A stretch of 32,027 nucleotides of DNA. Origin: an uncultured Prevotella sp. (GTDB lineage Bacteria; Bacteroidota; Bacteroidia; Bacteroidales; Bacteroidaceae). Shown piece by piece: positions 14,754 to 22,881 of this stretch. The position numbers and the translations under genes were made by a program. Positions within the stretch are counted from its first letter, which is position 1; every line of letters begins with the position of its first letter. The notes below the pieces were generated by a model, which was not told the DNA's origin, searched no databases, and saw nothing but the letters and a program-made list of their open reading frames with translations. The stretch is taken from positions 1-32,027 of the forward strand of contig CAMVAI010000036.1 of the NCBI GenBank assembly GCA_947165435.1. Reading direction: 5' to 3'.

Positions 14754-17099
14754 ATGAAACCACACATTTTTCACTTAGTCATTATGACTACCGCGTTGAC
14801 AGCCTGCACCCAGCAGGCTGCCAACTTGTCTATCTCTGCCGACGAAAAGATAGAGCAACGCATCGAGGAGACGCTCTCGAAGATGACCCTCGAAGAGAAG
14901 ATAGGACAGATGACGGAGCTGAACCTCGACGTGCTGGGCACGGGCCGGGGCGACAGCTTCCAGTTAGACGAGAAGAAACTGCACGAGGCCATTGCCGTCT
15001 ATAAGGTAGGCTCCGTACTTAATGCTCCCGGGCCGGAGGCCATGTCGGCCAAACGGTGGCGGGAAGTCATCGGCCGCATACAGCAGCTGTCGATGCAGGA
15101 GATTGGCATTCCCTGCATCTACGGCCTGGACCAGAACCACGGTGTCACCTACACCTTAGGCGGCACGCTCTTCCCGCAGAACATCAATATGGGTGCCTCG
15201 TTCAACCCTACCCTGGCCGAGACCGCCGGGCGCATCACGGCCTACGAGACGCGAGCTTCCGACTGTCCCTGGACCTATTCACCCACTGTTGACCTGAGCC
15301 GCGACCCGCGCTGGCCACGCGTCTGGGAGAACTATGGCGAAGACCCGCTGGTGAATGCCGTCGTGGGCAGTGCTGCCGTCCGTGGCTTTCAGGGCGACAA
15401 CCCCAACCACATCGACCAGTATCATGTGGCAGCCTGCGTGAAGCACTATCTCGGCTACGGTTCGCCCCGCACGGGGAAAGACCGCACACCGGCCTACATG
15501 CCCGAAAGCGAGCTGCGCGAGAAATGCTTCGCCCCGTTCAAGGCGCTGGTGGAAGCCGGGGCACTGTCCATCATGGTCAACTCCGGTTCCGTCAACGGAC
15601 AGCCGATACACGCCAGTCGCAAGCTGATAACAGAGTGGCTGAAGGAAGGACTCGGCTGGGACGGCATGGTGGTGACCGACTGGGCCGACATCAACAATCT
15701 CTACCAGCGCGAACATGTGGCAGCCGACAAGAAGGAAGCCATCGCCATAGCTATCAATGCAGGCATCGACATGTCGATGGACCCCTACGACCTCGGCTTC
15801 TGCACGCTGTTGAAAGAGCTGGTAGAGGAAGGGAAAGTCAGCCGCGAGCGTATCGACGATGCCGTGCGCCGCGTGCTGCGCCTGAAGTTCCGTCTGGGAC
15901 TCTTCGACCATCCCAACACCGGCAACGATAAAGACTATGCCGACTTCGGGTCTGAGAAGTTTGCTGCCGTGGCTCTGCAGGCTGCCGAAGAGAGCGAGGT
16001 GCTGTTGAAAAACGAGAAAGTGGCAAGGGGGAATGGAGCTGCCACCGCACCGCTGCTGCCCATCGCAGAAGGGACGAGGCTACTCGTCACCGGTCCAAAC
16101 GCCAACCAGATGCGCTGTCTGAACGGCGGGTGGAGCTACACGTGGCAGGGCCATCTGGCCGACCGCTTTGCCTCACGGTATAACACCATCTACGAAGCCC
16201 TTGCCAACCGCTTCGGCAAGGACAAGGTGGTGTTGGAACAGGGCGTCACCTACGTGCCGGAAGGACGCTATGACGAAGAAAACACGCCGGAAATAGAAAA
16301 GGCGGTACGGGCGGCACAGGGCGTCGATGTCATTGTGGCCTGCATCGGTGAGAACTCGTATGCCGAAACGCCCGGCAATCTGACCGACCTGGCACTCTCT
16401 GAGAACCAGCGCAACCTCGTGAAGGCACTGGCCAAGACGGGCAAGCCCATCGTACTGGTGCTCAACGAGGGGCGTCCGCGCCTGGTCAGCGACATCGAAC
16501 CGCTGGCACAGGCCGTGGTGAGCATCCTGCTGCCCGGAAACTACGGCGGCGACGCGCTGGCACGGCTGCTGGCAGGCGACGTGAATTTCTCGGCACGTCT
16601 GCCCTACACCTATCCGCGCCATCAGGCTGAGCTGACCACCTACGACTACCGCGTCAGCGAAGAGACCGACCGCATGGAGGGTGCCTACGACTACGATGCC
16701 GTGGTCTCCGTGCAGTGGCCGTTCGGCTACGGACTGAGCTACACCACATTCGAATACAGCAACTTCCGTGTTGACAAGCCCGACTTCCGTGCCAACGACA
16801 CGCTGACCTTCAGTGTAGATGTGAAGAACACAGGCTCGCGGGCCGGACGGGAAGCCGTGCTGCTCTACTCGCGCGACATGGTGGCCAGCATGGTGCCGGA
16901 GAATCGCCGTCTGCGGGCTTTCCACAAGACAGCACTGCTGCAACCCGGACAGACCGAGACGGTCACCTTCTCCCTGCCTGCCCACAGTCTGGCCTTTGTC
17001 GATAGCCAAGGCCGGTGGGTACTTGAAGCAGGTGCTTTCCGTATGCAGACCGCCAAGCAGACGCTTGAAATCAACTGCGAAGAAACGGCGACATGGTAG
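14754..17099 (+). CDS. Glycoside hydrolase family 3 lipoprotein (beta-glucosidase-like)
   Basis: A 781-residue exo-acting beta-glycosidase, probably a beta-glucosidase releasing terminal sugar from oligosaccharides. The lipobox LTAC places cysteine at residue 18, so it is membrane-anchored, likely facing the periplasm since few acidic residues follow. Domains: the GH3 N-terminal barrel with '[14 protein letters not shown]', '[14 protein letters not shown]', 'CVKHYLGYG' and '[10 protein letters not shown]', in which Asp309 is the expected nucleophile; a GH3 C-terminal domain with '[11 protein letters not shown]', where Glu538 (or Glu533) is the likely acid/base; and a fibronectin-III-like tail ('[20 protein letters not shown]'). 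Length is normal. It lies six bases after the SGBP and ends the operon. No endo-acting enzyme is in the operon, so the substrate may be pre-cut elsewhere. Confidence 0.92.
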   Translation: MKPHIFHLVIMTTALTACTQQAANLSISADEKIEQRIEETLSKMTLEEKIGQMTELNLDVLGTGRGDSFQLDEKKLHEAIAVYKVGSVLNAPGPEAMSAKRWREVIGRIQQLSMQEIGIPCIYGLDQNHGVTYTLGGTLFPQNINMGASFNPTLAETAGRITAYETRASDCPWTYSPTVDLSRDPRWPRVWENYGEDPLVNAVVGSAAVRGFQGDNPNHIDQYHVAACVKHYLGYGSPRTGKDRTPAYMPESELREKCFAPFKALVEAGALSIMVNSGSVNGQPIHASRKLITEWLKEGLGWDGMVVTDWADINNLYQREHVAADKKEAIAIAINAGIDMSMDPYDLGFCTLLKELVEEGKVSRERIDDAVRRVLRLKFRLGLFDHPNTGNDKDYADFGSEKFAAVALQAAEESEVLLKNEKVARGNGAATAPLLPIAEGTRLLVTGPNANQMRCLNGGWSYTWQGHLADRFASRYNTIYEALANRFGKDKVVLEQGVTYVPEGRYDEENTPEIEKAVRAAQGVDVIVACIGENSYAETPGNLTDLALSENQRNLVKALAKTGKPIVLVLNEGRPRLVSDIEPLAQAVVSILLPGNYGGDALARLLAGDVNFSARLPYTYPRHQAELTTYDYRVSEETDRMEGAYDYDAVVSVQWPFGYGLSYTTFEYSNFRVDKPDFRANDTLTFSVDVKNTGSRAGREAVLLYSRDMVASMVPENRRLRAFHKTALLQPGQTETVTFSLPAHSLAFVDSQGRWVLEAGAFRMQTAKQTLEINCEETATW

Positions 17100-17145
17100 A
17101 AGAGCGAAACGAGCCGCTCAGACAGTCGTACGCCGACACAGACCG

Positions 17146-18177
17146 CTAACGGAGAAATGCTGCGGCAGGCATCTGAAAGCGGACCACCAACGGCAGATGA
17201 TCGCTGAAGCCATGCTGGTATCGCATGCCATTATAAGTACGGAGGGGTTTTACTCCTCCGTATTTTTTGTCCTCTTCCAACAGGAAGGGGGCATCGTTGA
17301 TGAAAACCTCCTCGACAGCATCGGCCAGTTCACTGCTCACCAGCACATGGTCGATGCTCTGCCATTGTCCCTGATAGCGGTAGGTGCCCTTCACCCGCCC
17401 CGTCCGCTTGGCGCGGCTGTGGCGCCCTGTCACTCCGGCAGTAACGTTATGCAATCCGTTGGCAGCGAGATGCTGCAAAGCCGGCGAGTCGGCATAGTCG
17501 TTGAAGTCGCCGGCGACAATCACTTTCGGCGAAGGCTCAGAACGACGGATATTTTCCACCTCCGTCAACAGCCGGTCGGCCACTATACGGCGGTTGGCGC
17601 GTGTCTGTCGTTCGCCGCCATAGCGGCTGGGGGCATGCACCACGAAGACGTGCAGCGTGTCGCCGCCTACCGTCTCGCCCTTGACATAAAGAATGTCGCG
17701 AGTGGGGCGCATACCCTCTAAGGGTGCGATGGCGAAATAGTCATAGCAGACAGGCCGGAAGGCGAAGGGCTGATAGAGCAGTGCCACATCGATGCCGCGC
17801 AGGTCGGGCGACTCCGTCATCAGGTATTCGTAGCCTGCATGGCGCAACAGCGAGCGGCGCGTCAGGTCGCGTAGCACGGAGTCGTTCTCCACTTCCACCA
17901 GCGCGACGAGGTCGGGCAACTGATGGGTGACGCTGTCTGCCGACGATGCAATAATCTCCTGCCCTATCCGGTTCAGCTTCGACCAATAGCGGGCCGGTGT
18001 CCATTTACGCACTGAAGCAGGCAACCATTCGGTGTCCTGCTTCAGTGAGTCGTGGCGACAATCAAAGAGATTCTCGCAGTTCAGCTCGACCAGCGTCAGC
18101 TGTTGTGCCTGGGCATGAATGGGAAACGAGAAATGAGGAAAAAGAAATATCAATGAAAAGTGCATCCATGCCATCAT
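17146..18177 (-). CDS. Secreted endonuclease/exonuclease/phosphatase-family protein
   Basis: A phosphodiesterase-fold protein of about 343 residues. All family motifs are present: 'LVELNCENLFD', the metal-binding Glu in 'VALVEVEND', 'VVHAPSRYGG', 'VAGDFNDYADS', 'SIDHVLVS' and 'FSDHLPLVV'. The substrate (DNA, RNA, inositol phosphate or other phosphodiester) cannot be told. I placed the start at 18177 because it gives a hydrophobic signal peptide ending 'SFPIHAQA'. An in-frame ATG at 18267 exists but lies in a duplicated low-complexity stretch. The last 100 bases contain a terminator-like hairpin that reads in the opposite direction. It is downstream of the POT transporter gene on the same strand, about 140 bases away. 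Confidence 0.82.
   Translation of the reverse strand: MMAWMHFSLIFLFPHFSFPIHAQAQQLTLVELNCENLFDCRHDSLKQDTEWLPASVRKWTPARYWSKLNRIGQEIIASSADSVTHQLPDLVALVEVENDSVLRDLTRRSLLRHAGYEYLMTESPDLRGIDVALLYQPFAFRPVCYDYFAIAPLEGMRPTRDILYVKGETVGGDTLHVFVVHAPSRYGGERQTRANRRIVADRLLTEVENIRRSEPSPKVIVAGDFNDYADSPALQHLAANGLHNVTAGVTGRHSRAKRTGRVKGTYRYQGQWQSIDHVLVSSELADAVEEVFINDAPFLLEEDKKYGGVKPLRTYNGMRYQHGFSDHLPLVVRFQMPAAAFLR
17238..17269 (+). terminator. Terminator-like hairpin for the GH3 operon inside the convergent gene
   Basis: On the plus strand, TACGGAGG (17238-17245) and CCTCCGTA (17255-17262) form a perfect 8-bp stem with a 9-base loop, followed by a run of six T. It lies 139 bases after the GH3 stop and within the coding 3' end of the minus-strand gene. 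No other hairpin was seen between the two genes. Confidence 0.55.
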
Positions 18178-18238
18178 CCGACGGCAACAGAAAAAAAGTC
18201 CCGTCGGGTCGTTTCTTTTCACTTCATTCCTCATTCCC

Positions 18239-18294
18239 CATGTTCTCATTTCTTTGACCAAGGTCAAAGCATGTTCTCATTTCTTTGACCAAGG
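18239..18294. repeat. 31-bp direct duplication containing a palindrome
   Basis: A 31-base unit (18239-18269) is repeated immediately for 25 bases (18270-18294). The first unit ends with the palindrome CTTTGACC-AA-GGTCAAAG (18252-18269); the second copy keeps only the left part. It lies between the POT transporter stop and the upstream region of the secreted phosphodiesterase-fold gene, so it may be leader or operator sequence, or only slippage. Confidence 0.75.
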
Positions 18295-18316
18295 CCATTT
18301 CTCAGTCTTCATTCCT

Positions 18317-19864
18317 TTAGCAGACTTTCTCCAGCCGCTTCATCATGGCGAACATGAAGACGGCGGCCACGAGGCAGACGCCCAGGAACACGCTCCAGCA
18401 CAGCCACAGGGGCACGGTGCCCCACAGCAGTCCGCCGACCACGACGAGCTGGTTGCCGACGGCGGTGGCCACGAACCAGCCGCCCATCATCATACCCTTA
18501 TACTTGGGAGGAGCCACCTTCGACACGAACGAGATACCCATCGGCGACAGCAACAGCTCGCCGAAGGTCAGCACGAGATAGACGGTGATGAGCAGGTTGG
18601 GCGTGACGTCGGCCACATGTACGGCCACGGGATTGCCGTCGGCACCCATCTCCGTCTGCGGCATGGGCAGCCCCAGCGAGCCGAAGGCCATCAGCGCGTA
18701 GGCCACTGCGGCCACGATCATGCCGTAGGCTATCTTGCGCGGGGCGGAGGGCTCACGGCCCTTGGCAGCCAGCGAGCTGAAGATGGCCATCGACACGGGC
18801 GTCAGGGCCACCACATAGAAGGGGTTGAACTGCTGGAAGATAGGAGCAGAAACCGTGACGCTGCCATCGGCATCGTACTGTAGGCAGAGGAAGCACACCG
18901 CCATAGCGATGACAACGGCAGAGATGGCCTTTCCCTTGCCTGTCTTCGACTGGAACAGCGAGAAGAGGGCATAGACGATGACGATGACGGCCACGAGGTT
19001 CCACACGTTGAAGCACATGGCCTGCAGGCCCTCGGCCGACTGGGCGGTGAACTCGTCGGCGAAGTAGGTGAGCGACAGCCCATTCTGGTGGAAGGCCATC
19101 CAGAAGAAGATAACCACGGCATAGACAAGGCACAGGGCCACGATGCGCTGCTTGGTCTCTTCCTTCGACAGCTCCTCGGCGGCAGGTGCATCAGCAGCCG
19201 AGGCTTTACCGTCTGCAGCCGCCTTACCCTTTCCACCCTCCACATGGATGAATGTAGAGCGGAACACATAATAGATAGCGATACTCAGTATGAGCGACGC
19301 GCAAGCCACGGCAAACGAGAAATGATAGGCATCGTTGCTGCTGTAGCCCAGCGACAGCTCGGCCCACTCCTTGATCTTGACGGCTGCCGTGGGGGCGAAG
19401 AGGGCGCCGATGTTGATAGCCATATAGAAGATGGAGAAGCCCGCATCGCGCTTGTCCTTGTACTTCGGGTCGTTGTAGAGGTCGCCCACCATCACTTGCA
19501 GGTTGCCTTTGAAGAGTCCCGTGCCGAAACCGATGAGCAGCAGGGCGGCCAACATGACAACGAGGGCCAGCGAGTCGCCGCCCAGAGGTACGGAGAGCAG
19601 CAGGTAGCCCGCAAACATGATGATGATGCCCGTGGTGACCATGCGCCCGAAGCCGAACTTGTCGGCCAGCATGCCGCCAAAGAGGGGGAAGAAATACACA
19701 AACATGAGGAACGCACTATAGATGGTGCCTGCCAGTGCGGGCGACAGTCCATAGTTGGCTCTCAGAAACAGGGCGAAGACGGCCAGCATGGTGTAGTAGC
19801 CGAAGCGTTCGCCGGTGTTGGCCAGTGCCAACGCGAATAGTCCTTTCGGTTGTCCTTCAAACAT
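18317..19864 (-). CDS. POT/PTR-family peptide MFS transporter
   Basis: A 515-residue inner-membrane proton-coupled importer of di- and tripeptides. The start MFEGQPKGLFALALANTGER leads into 'ERFGYYTMLAVFALFLRA', the first POT signature, and 'FGGMLADKFGFGRM' matches the next conserved loop. About fourteen hydrophobic segments can be counted, with a hydrophilic, Ala/Lys-rich cytoplasmic linker ('GGKGKAAADGKASAADA') near the middle, as in bacterial POT proteins. In the ExxER motif the first glutamate is asparagine (Asn16) while Glu19-Arg20 are kept. It is followed by the secreted phosphodiesterase-fold gene. No TAnnTTTG box was found in the 99 bases upstream. Confidence 0.88.
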   Translation of the reverse strand: MFEGQPKGLFALALANTGERFGYYTMLAVFALFLRANYGLSPALAGTIYSAFLMFVYFFPLFGGMLADKFGFGRMVTTGIIIMFAGYLLLSVPLGGDSLALVVMLAALLLIGFGTGLFKGNLQVMVGDLYNDPKYKDKRDAGFSIFYMAINIGALFAPTAAVKIKEWAELSLGYSSNDAYHFSFAVACASLILSIAIYYVFRSTFIHVEGGKGKAAADGKASAADAPAAEELSKEETKQRIVALCLVYAVVIFFWMAFHQNGLSLTYFADEFTAQSAEGLQAMCFNVWNLVAVIVIVYALFSLFQSKTGKGKAISAVVIAMAVCFLCLQYDADGSVTVSAPIFQQFNPFYVVALTPVSMAIFSSLAAKGREPSAPRKIAYGMIVAAVAYALMAFGSLGLPMPQTEMGADGNPVAVHVADVTPNLLITVYLVLTFGELLLSPMGISFVSKVAPPKYKGMMMGGWFVATAVGNQLVVVGGLLWGTVPLWLCWSVFLGVCLVAAVFMFAMMKRLEKVC

Positions 19865-19933
19865 GATTCGTGATTGTTTTTTATTGTTGTTGTTGTTAAT
19901 GAGTGGTTACGGATAAAGAGGTGGTAATCATCA

Positions 19934-19961
19934 TTTTTAATTTTTAATTTTTAATTCTTAA
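19934..19961 (-). repeat. Four tandem AT-rich heptamers
   Basis: On the plus strand the units read TTTTTAA three times and TTCTTAA once; on the minus strand they are the same family as the array at 11899-11933. They lie just after the PorT-like gene stop and before the POT transporter. No hairpin or other feature was seen in the rest of this spacer. Confidence 0.8.
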
Positions 19962-19963
19962 TT

Positions 19964-20722
19964 TTATTTTATTTTGTCGTTCTTCGTGCGGATAAGGTCG
20001 AAGAGGTAGGTAGCCTTGATGACTATCTGTCCGAAGTTGCTGCGTCCGAAGACATCGCGCTTCGAGTTGTGGTAGATGTCGCCCAGACCGTAGTAGTAGC
20101 GGGCCTCGACAATGAAGTGGCCCAGTTTGGGCCGTGAGAACTCCAGGCCGATGCCGCCGACAATGCCGTAGTCGAACTTCTTCTCGACAGCCATCGAGTC
20201 CTGTTCGACGACGGTTGACGAGCGCTGCGTCTGCGTGCCCTGCCCGGGCATGAGGTTAGTCCGTGTTCGCTCGTTCAGGAAGAATCCCAGCTGCGGGCCC
20301 AACTGTATGAACGCCTGGAATCCGCGCCGCTCGCGCCCCCACCCCAAGCGGGCCATCAGCGGCACCTGCACGTAGTTCATGTGGCGCTCGTAGTAGAGCG
20401 GCTGCGTCTTGCCCGCATCAGCGACATAATAGACGGGTTGGTTGTTCAGGTCGAGAATATTCTCTTTCCATCCCGTCTGGGCCAGATTCACCTCGGCCAC
20501 GATGGCACAGATGCTCTTGAAGTATTTCTCGCACGTGTAGCGCAGCGTGATGCCGCCGGTCATGCCGCCCAACTGCTTCTGCGGCACGTCGGGCACGAAA
20601 CTGACGCTACTCATCATATAGCCGCCATTCACGCCGACGGCAAAGTCGGTGCGATACTCGCCCACCTGGCTCCATCCGGCAAGGGGCAAACAGATAAAAA
20701 GGGAAAAGAGTAGCTTTCTCAT
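19964..20722 (-). CDS. PorT-like outer-membrane beta-barrel protein
   Basis: A 252-residue barrel with a signal peptide ending 'PLAGWSQ'. The strand pattern ('DFAVGVNGGYMMSSVSF', 'GGMTGGITLRYTCEKYF', 'MNYVQVPLMARLGWG', 'GFQAFIQLGPQLGFF', 'HFIVEARYYYGLGDIY') fits the OMP-b-brl_2/PorT family. PorT itself is needed for T9SS function in Porphyromonas; whether this gene is the orthologue or another family member cannot be settled without alignment. It begins two bases after the stop of the LysM/binding-protein gene, so the two are almost certainly co-translated. Candidate T9SS substrates elsewhere in the window give context but not proof. Confidence 0.72.
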   Translation of the reverse strand: MRKLLFSLFICLPLAGWSQVGEYRTDFAVGVNGGYMMSSVSFVPDVPQKQLGGMTGGITLRYTCEKYFKSICAIVAEVNLAQTGWKENILDLNNQPVYYVADAGKTQPLYYERHMNYVQVPLMARLGWGRERRGFQAFIQLGPQLGFFLNERTRTNLMPGQGTQTQRSSTVVEQDSMAVEKKFDYGIVGGIGLEFSRPKLGHFIVEARYYYGLGDIYHNSKRDVFGRSNFGQIVIKATYLFDLIRTKNDKIK

Positions 20723-20724
20723 CG

Positions 20725-22107
20725 TCAGAAATTGATGGTCTCTATGCGGTGTTCGGGCGAATAGTGTACGAAGAGGATGGCCTTGTTCAGCATGCCGCCG
20801 TTGCCGATGCGCTCGAAGTGCAACGGGGTCTGTATGGGGGTATATCCCACCGTGCCCGAGGCGCCGGAGAATAGCTTGCCGTAGAGGTGAAGTCCCTTGA
20901 TAAAGAAGTAGGCATGGTCGAAGCCCGTCACGGCAAAGCGCGCCGGATAGGCCTGCATGTCCTGGTGGAAATTCCAGCGGTACTTCTGGCTGAAGCGTGC
21001 GGCCCGCGGCGAGAGGGGATTCATGTAGAACGTAGAGGGGATGTAGGTGTCGAACTTATAGAAGTTATCTAAATGCGTGCGGGTATAAGACAGCCACTCG
21101 TGATAGCCGAACATGGACACCTGCAGCTTGGGGTTGGTCATCACCATGCCGTTCAGCTTGGCAAAGGCGACGTTCAGTTCTGCCGAGCGGCTGGTATTGA
21201 GCACCACCACGTTACGCTTCTTGGCCGAGAACGACTTGGCAAACGCTGCCTCGCCGGAGCGCAGGTTGGTAATGGTGTAGGCGATGTTCTCCTGGTCGAG
21301 CTTGCGGCGCAGGGCAGCCGTGAAGCCCCCCTTGGTACTGGTCGAGTCGTTGCAGTCGATGATGACGGGGTGGCAGTCCTTGAAACGCTGGAAGAAGCGG
21401 AAGACGTAGGCCTCGTTCAGCGTGTTGCCGTTCTGATAGACCTGAAACACATTGCCGTTGTTATACACCTCGGTGCTGCCGATGGAGAACGGTATGAGCA
21501 CCCGTATGTCGTTGGCGGTGGCAAAATCGCCCAGCGCCTTCACCTGCTTCGTATATAGCGGACCGATGATCACGTCACGGTCGGCAGCATAGGGGTCTTT
21601 CAGCACCTGGCGGATGTCGCTCTCCTCGGCCACGTTCCAAGCCCGCACGTCGGTCGATATGCCGTTGGCCTTCAGGCTGTCGCAGGCCATGAGCACGCCG
21701 CGATAGTATTCCACCATACGCTTGCCGTCGCCGTTCCTGTCGTGCAGCGGCAGCATGATGCCCACCCGGATTTCGCGCTGCCGCATGTCGCTGTTGGCCA
21801 CCACGGGCTTCGTTGGCATGTTCATCTGCTGTGCCGACGACAGCTCCTGTGCCGGCTGCGCCTGCTTCGGCGGATAGGGAATGCGGATGTAGTCGCCCTT
21901 CTTCAGCTCATAGCCGGGGGCGTTCATCTCCGGATTGGCCTTGATGATGTCCTCTACCGTCAGGCCATAGTCGCGGGCGATGCCGAAGATGGTTTCCTTA
22001 CGTTTCACTTTATGCAACTCCTTGAAGGTTTGCACCTGTGCCAAGGCCGTTTCTGCCAGGAAGGCGGCAACGGTCAGCAGCATAAAATATCTCCATTTTT
22101 GTCTCAT
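20725..22107 (-). CDS. LysM domain plus periplasmic-binding-fold protein
   Basis: A 460-residue exported protein with a signal peptide ending 'AETALA'. Residues about 28-77 form a LysM domain ('HKVKRKETIFGIARDYGLTV', 'ELKKGDYIRIPYP') that would bind peptidoglycan. After a Gln/Ala-rich linker, residues about 110-455 resemble the type I periplasmic-binding fold of branched-chain amino-acid receptors ('IRVGIMLPLHDRNGDGKRMV', 'DVIIGPLYTKQVKALGDFA', 'MVMTNPKLQVSMFGYHEWLS'). No transporter permease or ATPase is adjacent, so it is probably a cell-wall-linked sensor or structural protein rather than an uptake receptor. It is divergent from the T9SS type B gene and is followed at two bases by the PorT-like barrel. 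Confidence 0.8.
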   Translation of the reverse strand: MRQKWRYFMLLTVAAFLAETALAQVQTFKELHKVKRKETIFGIARDYGLTVEDIIKANPEMNAPGYELKKGDYIRIPYPPKQAQPAQELSSAQQMNMPTKPVVANSDMRQREIRVGIMLPLHDRNGDGKRMVEYYRGVLMACDSLKANGISTDVRAWNVAEESDIRQVLKDPYAADRDVIIGPLYTKQVKALGDFATANDIRVLIPFSIGSTEVYNNGNVFQVYQNGNTLNEAYVFRFFQRFKDCHPVIIDCNDSTSTKGGFTAALRRKLDQENIAYTITNLRSGEAAFAKSFSAKKRNVVVLNTSRSAELNVAFAKLNGMVMTNPKLQVSMFGYHEWLSYTRTHLDNFYKFDTYIPSTFYMNPLSPRAARFSQKYRWNFHQDMQAYPARFAVTGFDHAYFFIKGLHLYGKLFSGASGTVGYTPIQTPLHFERIGNGGMLNKAILFVHYSPEHRIETINF

Positions 22108-22135
22108 AATCGAACTAATTTTCGCTAATGCGCCA

Positions 22136-22143
22136 CAAAATTA
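22136..22143 (-). promoter_or_regulatory. -7 box for the LysM/PorT-like operon
   Basis: TAATTTTG on the minus strand, 28 bases before the LysM gene start. It matches the Bacteroidetes -7 box. No convincing -33 TTTG was seen. It faces a second box at 22177-22184 in the opposite direction. Confidence 0.5.
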
Positions 22144-22176
22144 CAAAAAAAGATGCGGAAGTTCTACTTTTTTCGC

Positions 22177-22184
22177 TAATTTTG
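22177..22184 (+). promoter_or_regulatory. -7 box for the T9SS type B/uvrA operon
   Basis: TAATTTTG on the plus strand, 22 bases before the ATG at 22207, so the transcript would have a very short leader. It forms a divergent pair with the box at 22136-22143, and the two promoters could share regulation. Confidence 0.5.
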
Positions 22185-22206
22185 CACAAATTATTTATTG
22201 TTACAG

Positions 22207-22881
22207 ATGAAATTGAAGAGAATATTCGCATTTTTGGCCCTCTGCGCAACGGTTTTGCCGCTGTTTGCCGACATCGATTTGCAGGCCACCTATCAGAAAG
22301 ACGGCGCCGAGACCACCACGTCGCAGAACTTCGAGGCCGAAGCCCCCCTGCACGTACACTTCGAGTCGAACCCCTCCAGCCTCGACCCCGGAGCTGCCGT
22401 CGAGTGGCGCATCACCAACCTGCTGGCAGGCATTGACGTCACCCGCTACGAAGAGAGCTTCGACTTCGACTTCACGGCGGCCGGTCCCAACGTCGTCACC
22501 CTCAGCGTGCGGCAGGACAACGTCATCGTGCAGACGGCATCGATTACCATCACCATCACCGCCAGCCACCTGGAGATGCCCAACGCCTTCTCGCCCAACG
22601 GCGACAACATCAACGACATCTACCGCGCCAAGAAGGAAAAGTGCAAGAGTATTGTCGAATTTCACGCGTACATATTTAATAGATGGGGGCAGAAACTCTA
22701 CGAGTGGACCGACATCACCGGCGGATGGGACGGCACGTACAAGGGCCACCCGGTGAAGGACGGCACCTACTTCGTATTGGTAAAGGCTCGCGGTGCCGAC
22801 GGTGTGGAGTACGACATCCGCCGCGATGTCAACCTGTTGCGCGACCACAACAACCAGGAGAACACCACCACCAACCCATGA
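22207..22881 (+). CDS. Small exported protein with T9SS type B (CHU_C) sorting domain
   Basis: A 224-residue protein. I chose the ATG at 22207 over a TTG at 22198 because it gives a clean signal peptide ending 'VLPLFA'. Residues about 25-115 look like a PKD/Ig-like domain ('[20 protein letters not shown]', '[20 protein letters not shown]'). From about residue 125 the gliding-motility-associated C-terminal domain is clear: '[17 protein letters not shown]', '[19 protein letters not shown]', '[20 protein letters not shown]'. Such domains direct proteins to the T9SS, often for surface attachment to a partner. Almost the whole protein is this signal plus one domain. Its stop overlaps the uvrA start as ATGA. 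Confidence 0.82.
   Translation: MKLKRIFAFLALCATVLPLFADIDLQATYQKDGAETTTSQNFEAEAPLHVHFESNPSSLDPGAAVEWRITNLLAGIDVTRYEESFDFDFTAAGPNVVTLSVRQDNVIVQTASITITITASHLEMPNAFSPNGDNINDIYRAKKEKCKSIVEFHAYIFNRWGQKLYEWTDITGGWDGTYKGHPVKDGTYFVLVKARGADGVEYDIRRDVNLLRDHNNQENTTTNP

Noticed and set aside
18178..18267. Extra 30 N-terminal residues on the phosphodiesterase-fold protein
   Set aside because: They are charged, lie over the duplicated low-complexity leader, and precede a normal signal peptide; kept only as an alternative.
22683..22877. N-terminal extension of UvrA
   Set aside because: The in-frame extension overlaps the T9SS type B domain coding region and has an Arg/His-rich out-of-frame composition; UvrA length fits a start at 22878 or 22902.
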